A stretch of DNA of 64,000 bases from Flavobacteriales bacterium (GTDB taxonomy: Bacteria; Bacteroidota; Bacteroidia; Flavobacteriales; Flavobacteriaceae), in the NCBI GenBank assembly GCA_017303755.1, contig JAFLBS010000005.1, positions 62,001 through 126,000 of the forward strand. The letters are read 5' to 3'. Position 1 is the first letter of the stretch. Every line of letters begins with the position of its first letter. This document shows positions 42,801-51,880 of the stretch, piece by piece. Both the position numbers and the translations under genes were made by a program. The notes beneath the pieces are model-generated. The model saw nothing but the letters and a program-made list of their open reading frames with translations, did no database searches and was not told the DNA's origin.

Positions 42801-44741
42801 ATGCAATTCAAACATCCAGAGTTTTTATATTTCCTTTTCTTATTGGTAATTCCAATTCTGGTGCATCTTTTTCAATTGCGAAAGTTCAAAAAAGAGCTTT
42901 TCACTAACGTAAAATTCCTGAAAGAACTCGCTATTCAAACCCGAAAGAGTTCGAAAATCAAAAAATATTTACTGCTTGCCACGCGATTGTTGTTGCTAAC
43001 CGCGTTAATTCTAGCTTTTGCACAACCTTTTTTCAAAGCCAAAGACACTAAAAACGCTACCAACGAAATGTACATCATTTTAGACAATTCGTTCAGCATG
43101 CAAGCCAAAGGCAAAAAAGGCGAATTACTCAAACGCGCGGTTCAAGATTTGTTGGAACACACACCTGAAAACATCAATTTTTCGTTGTTGACCAACTCCG
43201 ATAATTACTACAACACCAACATTAAATCAATTCAACAGGATTTGCAAAACATGCAATACAGTGCAACTCCGTTTCAAATTGACAATCTTTTAGCCAAAAT
43301 CAATGCGCGAAAATCGGCTTTCAATAAAGACATTATTGTGATTACTGATGCTTTAGGATTGAAGGAAAATCAGGTAAAAAGTTTCAAAAAAGAAGACAAT
43401 GTGTTTTTCTATTTACCCGAAGCAGAGCAAGAAAATAACGTTTCTGTTGATAGTGTTTTCATCAATCAGACGTTGGATAATTTTTACGAAATTGGAGTAA
43501 AAGTGGATGCTTTTGGCACAAAAAACAAAGACGTTTCTGTAGCATTATACAACAAAAACAAACTGGTTGCCAAAACCTTAGCTAATTTTGAAACGAATAC
43601 AACTACGCTGAAATTCATGATTCCGAAAGAGAATTTTCATGGTTATGTTGCCGTTTCGGATAATGGTTTAGACTATGATAACACCTACTATTTCAGCTTG
43701 TCAAAACCTGAAAAAAGCAATGTCATCAGTATTGGCGATGAAGAGAAAAGCAAATTTTTATCGCGCATTTATACGAGTGACGAATTCAATTACATTAACT
43801 ACACTATAAATACACTTGATTACAATAGCATTGACAAACAAGATGCCATTGTGTTGAATGAATTGAATGATATTCCGCAAGCATTACAAACTACCTTAAA
43901 ATCGTTTGTTGAAAAAGGCGGAAATGTGGTTTTCATTCCATCGCAAGAAAGTAACACATCTAATGTAAATAGTTTTTTAGCGGCTTTTGGTTCGATTCAA
44001 TTTAGATCGTTGGTTAATGCTGAAAAAATGGTCACTAAGATAAATTTTAGTCATCCGTTGTACAGTAGTGTTTTTGAGAAAAAAGTCGATAATTTCCAAT
44101 ATCCAAATACCAAAACTTCGTTTGACGTTTCATCGAATGCTTCCATTATTTTAGGAAACAACGATCAATCAGCCTTTTTATCGGCATTTCAAAATGGTGT
44201 GGCTTCAGTGTATGTGTTTTCGGCACCCATCAACAAAACCAATAGTAATTTTCAGAATTCACCTTTGATTGTACCAACGTTTTACAATATGGCGCAAAAC
44301 GCTCAGAAAAGCGGAATCAAATCGTTTGTAATTGGTAAAAATCAATCGACTGTGGTGGAAACTTTATTGTCTAAAGACGAAATTGTGAGTGTGAAAAACA
44401 GTCAAAATAATTCGAAAAGCAACTTCATTCCAGTACAACAAATTCTGAATAATAAAGTCAAATTGACGTTCAATGACAATCCGAATACTGCTGGAAATTA
44501 TGGTGTTTTCAATACCAATACACTCATTGATAATTTGAGTTTTAACTACGATAGAACCGAAAGTAATTTATCGAATCCGAACACTAATGCAGCCGACGAA
44601 TTCGAAGAAATAAGCGATTTAGAAACCATTTTCGACACCATACAAACCGACCGAACCGACAGTCAAATCTGGAAATGGTTCGTAGTGTTAACCTTACTCT
44701 TTTTAGTGATTGAAATTCTCATTCAAAAATTGGTCAAATGA
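42801..44741 (+). CDS. BatA-domain (aerotolerance regulator N-terminal) membrane protein
   Basis: A 646-residue inner-membrane protein. The N-terminal BatA segment MQFKHPEFLYFLFLLVIPIL and a second helix (ATRLLLLTALILAFAQPF) are followed by a von Willebrand A-like domain with a DxSxS metal site (YIILDNSFSMQAKGK). A large periplasmic region and a C-terminal helix (KWFVVLTLLFLVIEILI) close the chain. It resembles membrane proteins of Bacteroidota Bat-type clusters, but no MoxR ATPase or other Bat gene is nearby. Its last 4 bases overlap the pseudo-dihydroorotase start. Confidence 0.85.
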   Translation: MQFKHPEFLYFLFLLVIPILVHLFQLRKFKKELFTNVKFLKELAIQTRKSSKIKKYLLLATRLLLLTALILAFAQPFFKAKDTKNATNEMYIILDNSFSMQAKGKKGELLKRAVQDLLEHTPENINFSLLTNSDNYYNTNIKSIQQDLQNMQYSATPFQIDNLLAKINARKSAFNKDIIVITDALGLKENQVKSFKKEDNVFFYLPEAEQENNVSVDSVFINQTLDNFYEIGVKVDAFGTKNKDVSVALYNKNKLVAKTLANFETNTTTLKFMIPKENFHGYVAVSDNGLDYDNTYYFSLSKPEKSNVISIGDEEKSKFLSRIYTSDEFNYINYTINTLDYNSIDKQDAIVLNELNDIPQALQTTLKSFVEKGGNVVFIPSQESNTSNVNSFLAAFGSIQFRSLVNAEKMVTKINFSHPLYSSVFEKKVDNFQYPNTKTSFDVSSNASIILGNNDQSAFLSAFQNGVASVYVFSAPINKTNSNFQNSPLIVPTFYNMAQNAQKSGIKSFVIGKNQSTVVETLLSKDEIVSVKNSQNNSKSNFIPVQQILNNKVKLTFNDNPNTAGNYGVFNTNTLIDNLSFNYDRTESNLSNPNTNAADEFEEISDLETIFDTIQTDRTDSQIWKWFVVLTLLFLVIEILIQKLVK

Positions 44742-45991
44742 ACATAATCATCCGACAAGCTACAATTGTTGACCCAAAAAGTCCGTTTCACAATCAAACT
44801 GTAGATGTGAAAATTAATAATGGTGTTTTTGAAAAAATAAGCACAACGTTACCGAAAGAAAACGGTTATCAAGAAATTGAAATTCCGAATCTTCATCTTT
44901 CACAAGGTTGGTTTGATAGTAGCGTTTCGCTGGGTGAACCCGGATTTGAAGATCGAGAAACTATTGCCAACGGTTTGCAAGTGGCAGCCAAAAGCGGATT
45001 TACAGCTATCGCTTTACAACCTAATTCGTTTCCTGTAATTGACAATCAATCGCAAGTGCATTTTGTACAACAAAAAGCCAATGGTTCTGCTACAAATTTA
45101 TATCCAATTGGTGCTTTGACAAAGAACAGCGAAGGATTGGATTTGGCCGAATTATACGATATGAAAAACGCAGGTGCGATTGCTTTTGGTGATTATAACA
45201 AAAGTTTATCCAATGCCAATTTGCTCAAAATAGGATTACAATACGTACAGGATTTTGATGGTTTGGTGATTTCCTTTTGTCAGGATGAAAAAATCAAAGG
45301 AAATGGCGTAGTCAATGAAGGAATTGTTTCCACTCGAATGGGTTTAAAAGGCATACCAAATTTGGCTGAAGAACTCATCGTAGCACGCAATTTATTTTTA
45401 CTAGAATATACAGGAGGAAAATTACACATTCCAACCATTTCGACAGCAAAATCGGTTGATTTGATTAGAGAAGCCAAAGCCAAAGGTTTACAAGTAACGT
45501 GCAGCGTTGCCGTTCATCATTTGGTACTAACAGACGAAAAATTAGACGGTTTTGATTCGAGATATAAGGTAACTCCGCCTTTGCGTACCGAAATCGATCG
45601 AAAAGCCTTACTGAATGGTATTTTAGACAATACTATTGATTGCATCACTTCAGATCACAATCCGATTGATATTGAGCACAAAAAAATGGAGTTTGATATG
45701 GCCAAGAATGGAACTATTGGTTTAGAGTCGGCATTTGGAGCTTTACTAGCGGTTTTACCTTTGGAAAAAGTAATTGAAAAACTAACTGCTGGAAAGAACG
45801 TTTTCAATGTAACTTCAAGTGAAATCAAAGAGGGAAACACAGTAGAAATCAGTTTATTTTCAGTTGATAATGATTGGGAATTTTCCAAAGAAAATATACT
45901 TTCAAAATCGAAAAACTCGGCTTTTATAGGTGTAAAAATGAAAGGAAAAGCCATCGGAATTTACAATAACACTACTTTAGTTGTATCATAA
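44738..45991 (+). CDS. Dihydroorotase-like protein lacking metal ligands
   Basis: The 417-residue protein has the dihydroorotase fold and family landmarks, including GLESAFGALL and TSDHNPI near the C-terminus. The first metal motif D-x-H-x-H-L-R is replaced: QGWFDSSVSLGEPG has Ser62 and Ser64 for both His and Gly66 for the substrate-binding Arg. The later His positions are changed too (ISFCQDEKI, LHIPTIST). It is thus probably not catalytic, like the PyrC-prime subunits that stabilise some aspartate transcarbamoylases. It overlaps the BatA-like gene by 4 bases and the next gene by one base. Confidence 0.85.
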   Translation: MNIIIRQATIVDPKSPFHNQTVDVKINNGVFEKISTTLPKENGYQEIEIPNLHLSQGWFDSSVSLGEPGFEDRETIANGLQVAAKSGFTAIALQPNSFPVIDNQSQVHFVQQKANGSATNLYPIGALTKNSEGLDLAELYDMKNAGAIAFGDYNKSLSNANLLKIGLQYVQDFDGLVISFCQDEKIKGNGVVNEGIVSTRMGLKGIPNLAEELIVARNLFLLEYTGGKLHIPTISTAKSVDLIREAKAKGLQVTCSVAVHHLVLTDEKLDGFDSRYKVTPPLRTEIDRKALLNGILDNTIDCITSDHNPIDIEHKKMEFDMAKNGTIGLESAFGALLAVLPLEKVIEKLTAGKNVFNVTSSEIKEGNTVEISLFSVDNDWEFSKENILSKSKNSAFIGVKMKGKAIGIYNNTTLVVS

Positions 45992-46314
45992 TGGAATCAA
46001 ACATCAAAGAGGGAAAAACAGCTGCGATTATCAGTTATATTTTAATTTTCGGCCCGTTAATCGCCATTTCAATGAACAGTGAAAACAAAAATACTTTTGC
46101 TTCGTTTCACATTCGACAAGGATTGGGAATTACGTTGACTTTTATCACATTAGGATTAACAATTAGTCATTTTGACAGCGTTATGATTGCTGCTCCAATG
46201 TGGGTTTTCATATCAGTTTTGTCTGTGTACGGAATTTTCACCGCGGCCAGAGGAGAAACCAATCCGCTTCCACTTTTGGGACGTTTTTTTCAGAAATGGT
46301 TGAAGTTTTTGTAA
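45991..46314 (+). CDS. DUF4870/Tic20-like small membrane protein
   Basis: A 107-residue protein with three to four hydrophobic helices. The segment NTFASFHIRQGLGITLTF fits the F-H-x-R-Q-[GA] motif of the DUF4870/Tic20-like family. Function unknown. Its start overlaps the preceding stop by one base, and the BatA-like, dihydroorotase-like and Tic20-like genes form one coupled operon. Confidence 0.75.
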   Translation: MESNIKEGKTAAIISYILIFGPLIAISMNSENKNTFASFHIRQGLGITLTFITLGLTISHFDSVMIAAPMWVFISVLSVYGIFTAARGETNPLPLLGRFFQKWLKFL

Positions 46315-46427
46315 TAGCAAATCAGTTTCTCTTTAACCATCTAGAATCATAGATTTTATAAATCTTTTTAAGTCGTTTCACTTCTCATAGCGAGCAATGG
46401 ATCAAAACTATTTTTAATACAATTCAC

Positions 46428-47075
46428 ATGAATACATCACTGCAATACTTAGTTAGAGAACCGAAAATCGTTTTAGATAAAAATCCGCTGTTGCTATTGC
46501 TTCACGGTTACGGAAGTAATGAAGAAGATTTATTTTCGTTTGCTACTGAATTGCCCGATGAATATTATGTGATTTCTGTTCGCGCACCACACGATTTAAT
46601 GTACAATAGTTATGCTTGGTATGCCATCAATTTTGATGCTGATGAGAATAAGTTTTCCGACATTGAACAAGGAAAAGAATCACGTGATTTGATTGTGCAA
46701 TTCATCGATCAGTTGATTGAAAAATACCCAATTGATGCTCATAAAATAACTCTAATTGGATTCAGTCAAGGAAGTATTTTAAGTTATGCTGTAGCGTTAT
46801 CATATCCTGAAAAAATACAGCGATTAGTAGCTATGAGCGGTTATTTGAATACCGAAATGGCTATTGATAATTTTGAGAAAAACGACTTTAGTAGCTTACG
46901 AATATTTGCCTCTCACGGAACGGTTGACCAAGTAATTCCTGTGGATTGGGCACGAAAAACCGAACCTATTTTAAAAACATTAGGAATCGAAATTGTTTAT
47001 AAAGAATATCCTGTTGGACATGGAGTAGCACCGCAAAATTTCTTCGATTTTAGAAATTGGTTACAACAACAGTAA
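46428..47075 (+). CDS. Alpha/beta hydrolase (carboxylesterase/phospholipase type)
   Basis: A 215-residue cytoplasmic esterase of the phospholipase/carboxylesterase family. Oxyanion segment LLLLHGYGSNEEDL, nucleophile Ser113 in GFSQGS, Asp in SHGTVDQVIP and His in VGHGV form the complete triad. Length is typical. The 113-base gap upstream shows no clear promoter. Confidence 0.88.
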   Translation: MNTSLQYLVREPKIVLDKNPLLLLLHGYGSNEEDLFSFATELPDEYYVISVRAPHDLMYNSYAWYAINFDADENKFSDIEQGKESRDLIVQFIDQLIEKYPIDAHKITLIGFSQGSILSYAVALSYPEKIQRLVAMSGYLNTEMAIDNFEKNDFSSLRIFASHGTVDQVIPVDWARKTEPILKTLGIEIVYKEYPVGHGVAPQNFFDFRNWLQQQ

Positions 47076-47121
47076 GTTAGCTTTTATCTGAACTCAAAGT
47101 TTTAGGTTCTGTAATAAAATC

Positions 47122-47181
47122 ACTCATAAATGATTAATTAACATCAACTTTCAAAAAATAAATTTGTGAAATTTGTGTTGA
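47122..47181. repeat. Possible degenerate CACGAATT-type repeat
   Basis: The segment around 47161-47178 (AATTTGTGAAATTTGTG) resembles, in reverse complement, the CACGAATTTCACGAATTT core found at 52506-52530. ATCAAC and GTTGAT bracket it. The match is weak. Confidence 0.25.
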
Positions 47182-47184
47182 TTT

Positions 47185-47673
47185 TTATTCTTCTATAGGA
47201 AGTTCTTCAGTATCGTTAGTTCCGGTTACGTTATTCCCGATTTCACCATCACCCGAATACACTAATTTACCTGCTTTTTTGAGTTGGTAACCGTTGAGTG
47301 CAATTAATTGCCAATCGCCATAAACCCAAGGTTTGTTTTTTCCATCGCGCTCTAAAATAATTGATCCTTCAACATTAGGCAAAAACAATTCGGATTTGTT
47401 TCCCGACTCATCAAACAAAAGATAAGCACATAAAGTAGCATCATCAGTTGGTTCAGTTGGCATTAATTGAATACCACTGAACGCACGCACACATTCTTTA
47501 TTCAGTTTGGACCAAGTGTAACCTGCTGAAGCCAAACATCCGTTTTCATCTTTATCGCCGCCAAGAACCAAGTCTTTTTTGGGAACTTTTGGAGCTTCTT
47601 CTTCCGTTTTTTTAAAAAAATCACAGGAAGAAAAGATAGAGAGTAATACAACTAATACAGTTATTTTTTTCAT
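47185..47673 (-). CDS. Putative lipoprotein of unknown function
   Basis: From the ATG at 47673 the protein has 162 residues and a lipoprotein signal (MKKITVLVVLLSIFSSC). The longer version from 47745 overlaps the upstream gene and buries the signal, so I rejected it. The mature part contains DENGCLASAGYTWSKLNKECVR, a pattern also seen in some small secreted proteins of Bacteroidota, and an acidic tail. It starts one base after the previous stop. Confidence 0.72.
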   Translation of the reverse strand: MKKITVLVVLLSIFSSCDFFKKTEEEAPKVPKKDLVLGGDKDENGCLASAGYTWSKLNKECVRAFSGIQLMPTEPTDDATLCAYLLFDESGNKSELFLPNVEGSIILERDGKNKPWVYGDWQLIALNGYQLKKAGKLVYSGDGEIGNNVTGTNDTEELPIEE

Positions 47674-47674
47674 A

Positions 47675-48172
47675 TTAATTAAGATCTTGTGAGTAAAGAT
47701 AAGTCGAAATAGTTTCAAATTTAATAGTAGCATCAGGTTGAACAAGATACATCAAAAGTACTTCTCCCCATAAACTTCCATTACTATAATCGGCTATTAT
47801 CCAACGGTGATTCAGGATTTTTATTTTGTTAATAATAAATTTCTGATCTCCAATTTTAGACTGATCAACGTACTTATTTCCTTCAGGATCAGAATTAAAC
47901 TCTAATAAATCCTCTTTAATTTTTGGAGCCAAAGCACTGTAATCCAAATCACTGGCTGCTAAATAATTTTGGGCTCTGTTATTGTATTCCAGAGAAAAAT
48001 AATCCGCTTCACCTACTCTGTTATTGATAGTTTGAATGGAATCATTAAACTTCTTGCTTAAAGTTGTGTATTTATTTTGTGTAGATGCCTCTTTTCTACT
48101 AAAATACATATAAGTGAAAACATTCATCAACAAAGATAAAATAAAGAGGTATAATAGGAATTGCCTTTTCAT
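47675..48172 (-). CDS. Membrane-anchored protein of unknown function
   Basis: A 165-residue protein with one N-terminal transmembrane anchor (about 5-25), a short coiled-coil-like linker, and a small soluble domain ending in KIKILNHRWIIADYSNGSLWGEVLL. No characterised family recognised. It lies between the MBL hydrolase gene (10 bases) and a lipoprotein gene (1 base), forming a three-gene operon. Confidence 0.7.
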   Translation of the reverse strand: MKRQFLLYLFILSLLMNVFTYMYFSRKEASTQNKYTTLSKKFNDSIQTINNRVGEADYFSLEYNNRAQNYLAASDLDYSALAPKIKEDLLEFNSDPEGNKYVDQSKIGDQKFIINKIKILNHRWIIADYSNGSLWGEVLLMYLVQPDATIKFETISTYLYSQDLN

Positions 48173-48182
48173 TTGGAGTATA

Positions 48183-48947
48183 TTAAATGGTTAATTGTAA
48201 ATTGTCGTACGCAAGATAAACATTATTAGGAAGCTTTTTTTGTACTTCATCGTGAAATCCTAATATGTGACTAATATGAGTAAAATAAGCTTTCTCTGGT
48301 CGAATCAAATTTACAAAATCTAATGCTTCTTGCAAATTAAAATGCGAATGATGCGACTCTTCTCGCAATGCATTAATAACCAGCACTTTTAGTCCGCTCA
48401 ATTTTTCAAGCTCATCATCCTCAATAGTTTTTACATCCGTTAAATAAGCAAAATCTCCTATTCGATAACCAAAAACTTGAAGTGTTCCGTGCATTGCATT
48501 TATTGGAATTACAACTTGTTCATTAATCGAAAATGGAACATTATTTATAACTTCTATCGGAATAACTGATGGTGATCCAGGATATTTATTTTCGGTTTCA
48601 AAAATATACTCAAATCGTCTTTTTAAATTGTTCAAAACGCGTTCATGAGCATAAATTGGCATTGGTCCTTGTTTAAAATTAAACGGACGAATGTCATCCA
48701 AACCTGCTGTATGATCGGAATGTTCATGAGTAAATAAAATAGCATCAATTTGATGGCAATTGGAAGTGAGCATTTGTTGTCTAAAATCGGGACCACAATC
48801 AATAACTACCGAGAAAGTGTCGCTTTTAATCCACACCGAAACCCTCAAACGTTTGTCTTTTGGGTTATCGCTCAAACAAACCGAATGATTGCTACCAATT
48901 ACTGGAATTCCTTGTGAAGTACCTGTTCCTAAAAAATAAATTTTCAT
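48183..48947 (-). CDS. MBL-fold metallo-hydrolase (PhnP-like)
   Basis: A 254-residue cytoplasmic hydrolase. The metal motif THEHSDHTAGLDD binds two metal ions, and additional ligands lie in AMHGTLQ, YLTDVKT and the C-terminal HISH. The N-terminus MKIYFLGTGTSQGIP and the overall layout match PhnP-type phosphodiesterases. Substrate unknown; no phosphonate genes are nearby. Confidence 0.85.
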   Translation of the reverse strand: MKIYFLGTGTSQGIPVIGSNHSVCLSDNPKDKRLRVSVWIKSDTFSVVIDCGPDFRQQMLTSNCHQIDAILFTHEHSDHTAGLDDIRPFNFKQGPMPIYAHERVLNNLKRRFEYIFETENKYPGSPSVIPIEVINNVPFSINEQVVIPINAMHGTLQVFGYRIGDFAYLTDVKTIEDDELEKLSGLKVLVINALREESHHSHFNLQEALDFVNLIRPEKAYFTHISHILGFHDEVQKKLPNNVYLAYDNLQLTI

Positions 48948-49037
48948 TTAGCACGATTTTTGATAATCACTTATCATTACGGAAAATAATACCACAAAAA
49001 TAGAATTAATTCGCTTTTAAAACTACAGGTATTTTAC

Positions 49038-49045
49038 TAACTTTG
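49038..49045 (+). promoter_or_regulatory. -7 promoter box (TAACTTTG) of the 489-residue protein gene
   Basis: Exact TAnnTTTG match only 13 bases before the first ATG (49058), implying a very short leader; the second in-frame ATG at 49064 is therefore an alternative start. Confidence 0.6.
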
Positions 49046-49057
49046 CAGAGTATATAA

Positions 49058-50527
49058 ATGACTATGGGAAATTACGGATTAGACATCAAATTAAAAGGAG
49101 ACAAAGTTATTGAGCAAATTCCTTCCATAAAGGACAAGGCGTTGCGCATTAACTTGAATGAAAATATTTATGGAACTTTTGCCGAAATTGGTGCTGGACA
49201 AGAAACTGTACGACACTTTTTCCGCTCTGGTGGATCATCTGGAACCATTGCAAAAGCGATGTCGGCATACGATAAAGATTTTAGTGACGCCATCTACGGA
49301 ATTGAAGATGATGGTCGTTATGTTACCGAAAGTAGATTGAAAAAAATGTTGACTCATGAAACGAATTTGATTGAGCAACGTTTGAACCGCGATAAACATC
49401 CGAATAAAATATTTTTTAGTTATGCCAATACGGTAGCAACTATTGATTTTGCTAAGCAATTTAAAGGTCATGGTTGGGTTGGAATCAAATACCAAGTCGA
49501 ACCAGACGAAGATTATAACGAAATCATTCTTCACATTCGTTTTAAAGAAACGGATGCACGTTTGCAACAAGAAACCTTAGGTATTTTGGGTGTGAATTTG
49601 ATTTATGGCGCGTACTACAAATACAATGATCCCAAAAAATTACTTCGTTATTTGTACGATCACTTAGATAAAGACCAACTTGAAATTGATACTATCAATT
49701 TCTCTGGACCACGATTTGCCAATGTAGATAACCGTTTGATGAGTTTGCAATTGGTAAAAAATGGAATGACTGATGCGGTGATGTTCAGTCCAGACGGACA
49801 CAATATTTTACCTGCGGCGGTTTTGTACAAGAAAAACATTTTGGCCTTACGCGGAAGTTTCCGTCCAGTGACCAAAGTGAATATGGACATGTACCAGAAA
49901 TCACTTGAAATGTTTGTTGAAGAAAACAAAGTAGACAAAGACAATACTTTTGTGATTTTTGAAATCACCTTATCGAATTTGCGTTCAGAAGGTGAAATTG
50001 ACGAGCGCGATTTTATGGACAGAGCCGAATTACTGTGTTCATTGGGTCAAACGGTGATGATTTCCAATTTCCAAGAATACTACAAAGTGGTGGAATACTT
50101 CTCAAGTTATACCAAAGCCAGAATGGGATTGGTTATGGGAGTAAATAATTTGGTGGATATTTTTGACGAAAAATACTACCGTCACTTGAGTGGTGGAATT
50201 TTGGAAGCGTTTGGAAAACTGTTCTACCGCGATTTAAAAGTATATCTGTATCCGATGGAAGAAGATGGAGAAATCATTACTTCTCAAAACTTAAAAGTAC
50301 ATCCGCGTATGAAAGAATTGTATAAGTTCTTTGCGTACAACGGAAAAGTAGTTGACGTTCAGATTAACGATAAAGAAAACCTGAAAATCTTCTCTCGTGA
50401 AGTGCTAAAAATGATTAACAAAGGGATTCCGGGTTGGGAAAAAATGCTCCCAGAAGGAACAGCAGAATTAATCAAACAACATCAGTTATTTGGTTACGAC
50501 CCGAATAGAGTGTTGGAAGAAGTATAA
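49058..50527 (+). CDS. Conserved soluble protein of unknown function
   Basis: A 489-residue cytoplasmic protein without signal peptide or membrane helix. Striking segments are GTFAEIGAGQETVRHFFRSGG, GTIAKAMSAYDKDFSDAIYG and VMFSPDGHNILPAAVLYKKN. Relatives are common in flavobacteria and, as I recall, carry inconsistent names such as TonB-dependent receptor or nicotinate-nucleotide adenylyltransferase. Neither fits: there is no signal peptide, plug or barrel, and I see no nucleotidyltransferase HxGH motif. It stands alone with its own promoter and terminator. Confidence 0.8.
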   Translation: MTMGNYGLDIKLKGDKVIEQIPSIKDKALRINLNENIYGTFAEIGAGQETVRHFFRSGGSSGTIAKAMSAYDKDFSDAIYGIEDDGRYVTESRLKKMLTHETNLIEQRLNRDKHPNKIFFSYANTVATIDFAKQFKGHGWVGIKYQVEPDEDYNEIILHIRFKETDARLQQETLGILGVNLIYGAYYKYNDPKKLLRYLYDHLDKDQLEIDTINFSGPRFANVDNRLMSLQLVKNGMTDAVMFSPDGHNILPAAVLYKKNILALRGSFRPVTKVNMDMYQKSLEMFVEENKVDKDNTFVIFEITLSNLRSEGEIDERDFMDRAELLCSLGQTVMISNFQEYYKVVEYFSSYTKARMGLVMGVNNLVDIFDEKYYRHLSGGILEAFGKLFYRDLKVYLYPMEEDGEIITSQNLKVHPRMKELYKFFAYNGKVVDVQINDKENLKIFSREVLKMINKGIPGWEKMLPEGTAELIKQHQLFGYDPNRVLEEV

Positions 50528-50550
50528 CATTTTATCCAATAAAATATACA

Positions 50551-50584
50551 TCCTCAATTGTGAAAACGGTTGAGGATTTTTTTA
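50551..50584 (+). terminator. Terminator after the 489-residue protein gene
   Basis: TCCTCAA and TTGAGGA pair around TTGTGAAAACGG and are followed by T7. It runs directly into the -7 box of the AraC-type regulator gene, and nearly the same block is repeated at 51849-51887. Confidence 0.82.
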
Positions 50585-50590
50585 TATTTG
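50583..50590 (+). promoter_or_regulatory. -7 promoter box (TATATTTG) of the AraC-type gene
   Basis: Exact TAnnTTTG match fused to the preceding terminator's T-run, 19 bases before the ATG. Confidence 0.6.
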
Positions 50591-50609
50591 ATTGTAAAAT
50601 CCAACAGTA

Positions 50610-51404
50610 ATGATTCAATTTTATACCACAAACGATGCTGCAATTGATCTCAAAAAACCGTCTCGTGTTTTAAAGTATAAATTGATGTATTGCAACTTCG
50701 GATCAGTTTCAATTGTCATTGATGAAAATGAATTCGTACTTAAACCCAATCAAGTAATTACGATTACGTCAGGTCAAATTCATTTTTTTAAGGATTTTAC
50801 TAATGCCGAATTATTCATTCTAGAATTTTCTTTTGATTTCTTCTGCAAAAATGATCATGACATTGAACTTATTTTTCACAATGGTCTTTTTTGTCATTTC
50901 GGAATGAATGAAGTAATTACGATTTCTAAAGTAGAATTGTTCAAGGAGTTATTACTGAAAATTGGGTTAGAATTGAATCAAAAACCCTATCAATATTTAA
51001 TTTCCGTTCACTCCAACATCGAATTACTGTTGGTAGAAATTAATCGCTCAAAAATGGCTAACGGAGATGAAATATGGAAACCCGATGCACTTTTTCTACA
51101 TTTTCTTGAATCCGTCAGAAAGCACTTTAAAAACAACTTTACAGTTTCTAAACACGCCGATTTATTGCATACAACGGAAGCAAAACTCAATGAAGTTTCC
51201 AAATTACATACGGGCAAAACTGCTCAAAATGTGATTTACAGTTTGATCGTTTCTGAAGCAAAAAGAAGACTTCTGTACGAAGATACATCCATCAAAGAAA
51301 TTGCCTTTGAATTGGGATTTAATGATCCTTTTTATTTCTCAAATTTCTTCAAAAAACACACCAACTTATCACCTAAAAATTACAAAAAAGAAGTTGCTGT
51401 TTAA
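50610..51404 (+). CDS. AraC-family transcriptional regulator
   Basis: A 264-residue regulator with an N-terminal cupin-like sensor (about 1-110, including LKPNQVITITSGQIHFFKDF) and a C-terminal AraC-type double helix-turn-helix (about 170-258). The second motif TSIKEIAFELGFNDPFYFSNFFKKHTNLSP is nearly canonical. The effector is unknown. The cupin gene 84 bases downstream, with its own promoter, may be a target. Confidence 0.9.
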   Translation: MIQFYTTNDAAIDLKKPSRVLKYKLMYCNFGSVSIVIDENEFVLKPNQVITITSGQIHFFKDFTNAELFILEFSFDFFCKNDHDIELIFHNGLFCHFGMNEVITISKVELFKELLLKIGLELNQKPYQYLISVHSNIELLLVEINRSKMANGDEIWKPDALFLHFLESVRKHFKNNFTVSKHADLLHTTEAKLNEVSKLHTGKTAQNVIYSLIVSEAKRRLLYEDTSIKEIAFELGFNDPFYFSNFFKKHTNLSPKNYKKEVAV

Positions 51405-51455
51405 ACTTACATTCTTTTTCTCTGATTGTCTATTTTTTGAACATCACTCCCATTT

Positions 51456-51463
51456 TACTTTTG
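51456..51463 (+). promoter_or_regulatory. -7 promoter box (TACTTTTG) of the cupin gene
   Basis: Exact TAnnTTTG match 25 bases before the ATG, with TTG at 51437-51439. Confidence 0.5.
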
Positions 51464-51488
51464 CTTCATTAATTTTAACCACTAAAAC

Positions 51489-51842
51489 ATGAGCACAAGT
51501 ATTCACGATTACATTATAAAAAGTAATCAATTAGAATGGAAACCTTTAGTTGAAAATAATTTCGTTAATAAAGGCATTTATGTCAAATCACTGCGTTACG
51601 ACAAAGCAACTGAACGATCAAAAACAATCTTAATAAAATTTGATCCTGGAGCAAGTTATCCGTATCACAATCATCCGGCTGGAGAAGAAATTTTTGTGCT
51701 GAGCGGTGAAGTGATTATTGAAAATGCAACGTTATTTGAAGGTGATTATTTATACACACCGCCCAACGAAAAACACTCTGTTAGAACTGAAACAGGTTGT
51801 GTATTACTTTTTTCTGTTCCCGAAGAAGTAGAAATTGAATAA
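51489..51842 (+). CDS. Cupin-domain protein (ChrR-like cupin)
   Basis: A 117-residue single-domain cupin with the metal motif YHNHPAGEEIFVLSG and the second-motif His in PPNEKHSVRTE. The fold resembles the cupin part of ChrR-type anti-sigma factors but lacks the sigma-binding zinc domain. Possible roles are a small-molecule dioxygenase/isomerase or sensor. It lies between an AraC-family gene and a thioesterase gene, each with its own promoter. Confidence 0.8.
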   Translation: MSTSIHDYIIKSNQLEWKPLVENNFVNKGIYVKSLRYDKATERSKTILIKFDPGASYPYHNHPAGEEIFVLSGEVIIENATLFEGDYLYTPPNEKHSVRTETGCVLLFSVPEEVEIE

Positions 51843-51848
51843 AAACAG

Positions 51849-51880
51849 TCCTCAATTGTGAAAACGGTTGGGGATTTTTT
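51849..51880 (+). terminator. Terminator after the cupin gene
   Basis: TCCTCAA pairs with TTGGGGA (one G-T pair) around TTGTGAAAACGG, followed by T6. Its sequence matches the terminator at 50551 almost base for base. Confidence 0.8.

Noticed and set aside
51301-51492. Small plus-strand ORF of 63 codons overlapping the AraC gene end
   Set aside because: It is out of frame with the AraC gene, covers the cupin promoter and has no protein-like features.
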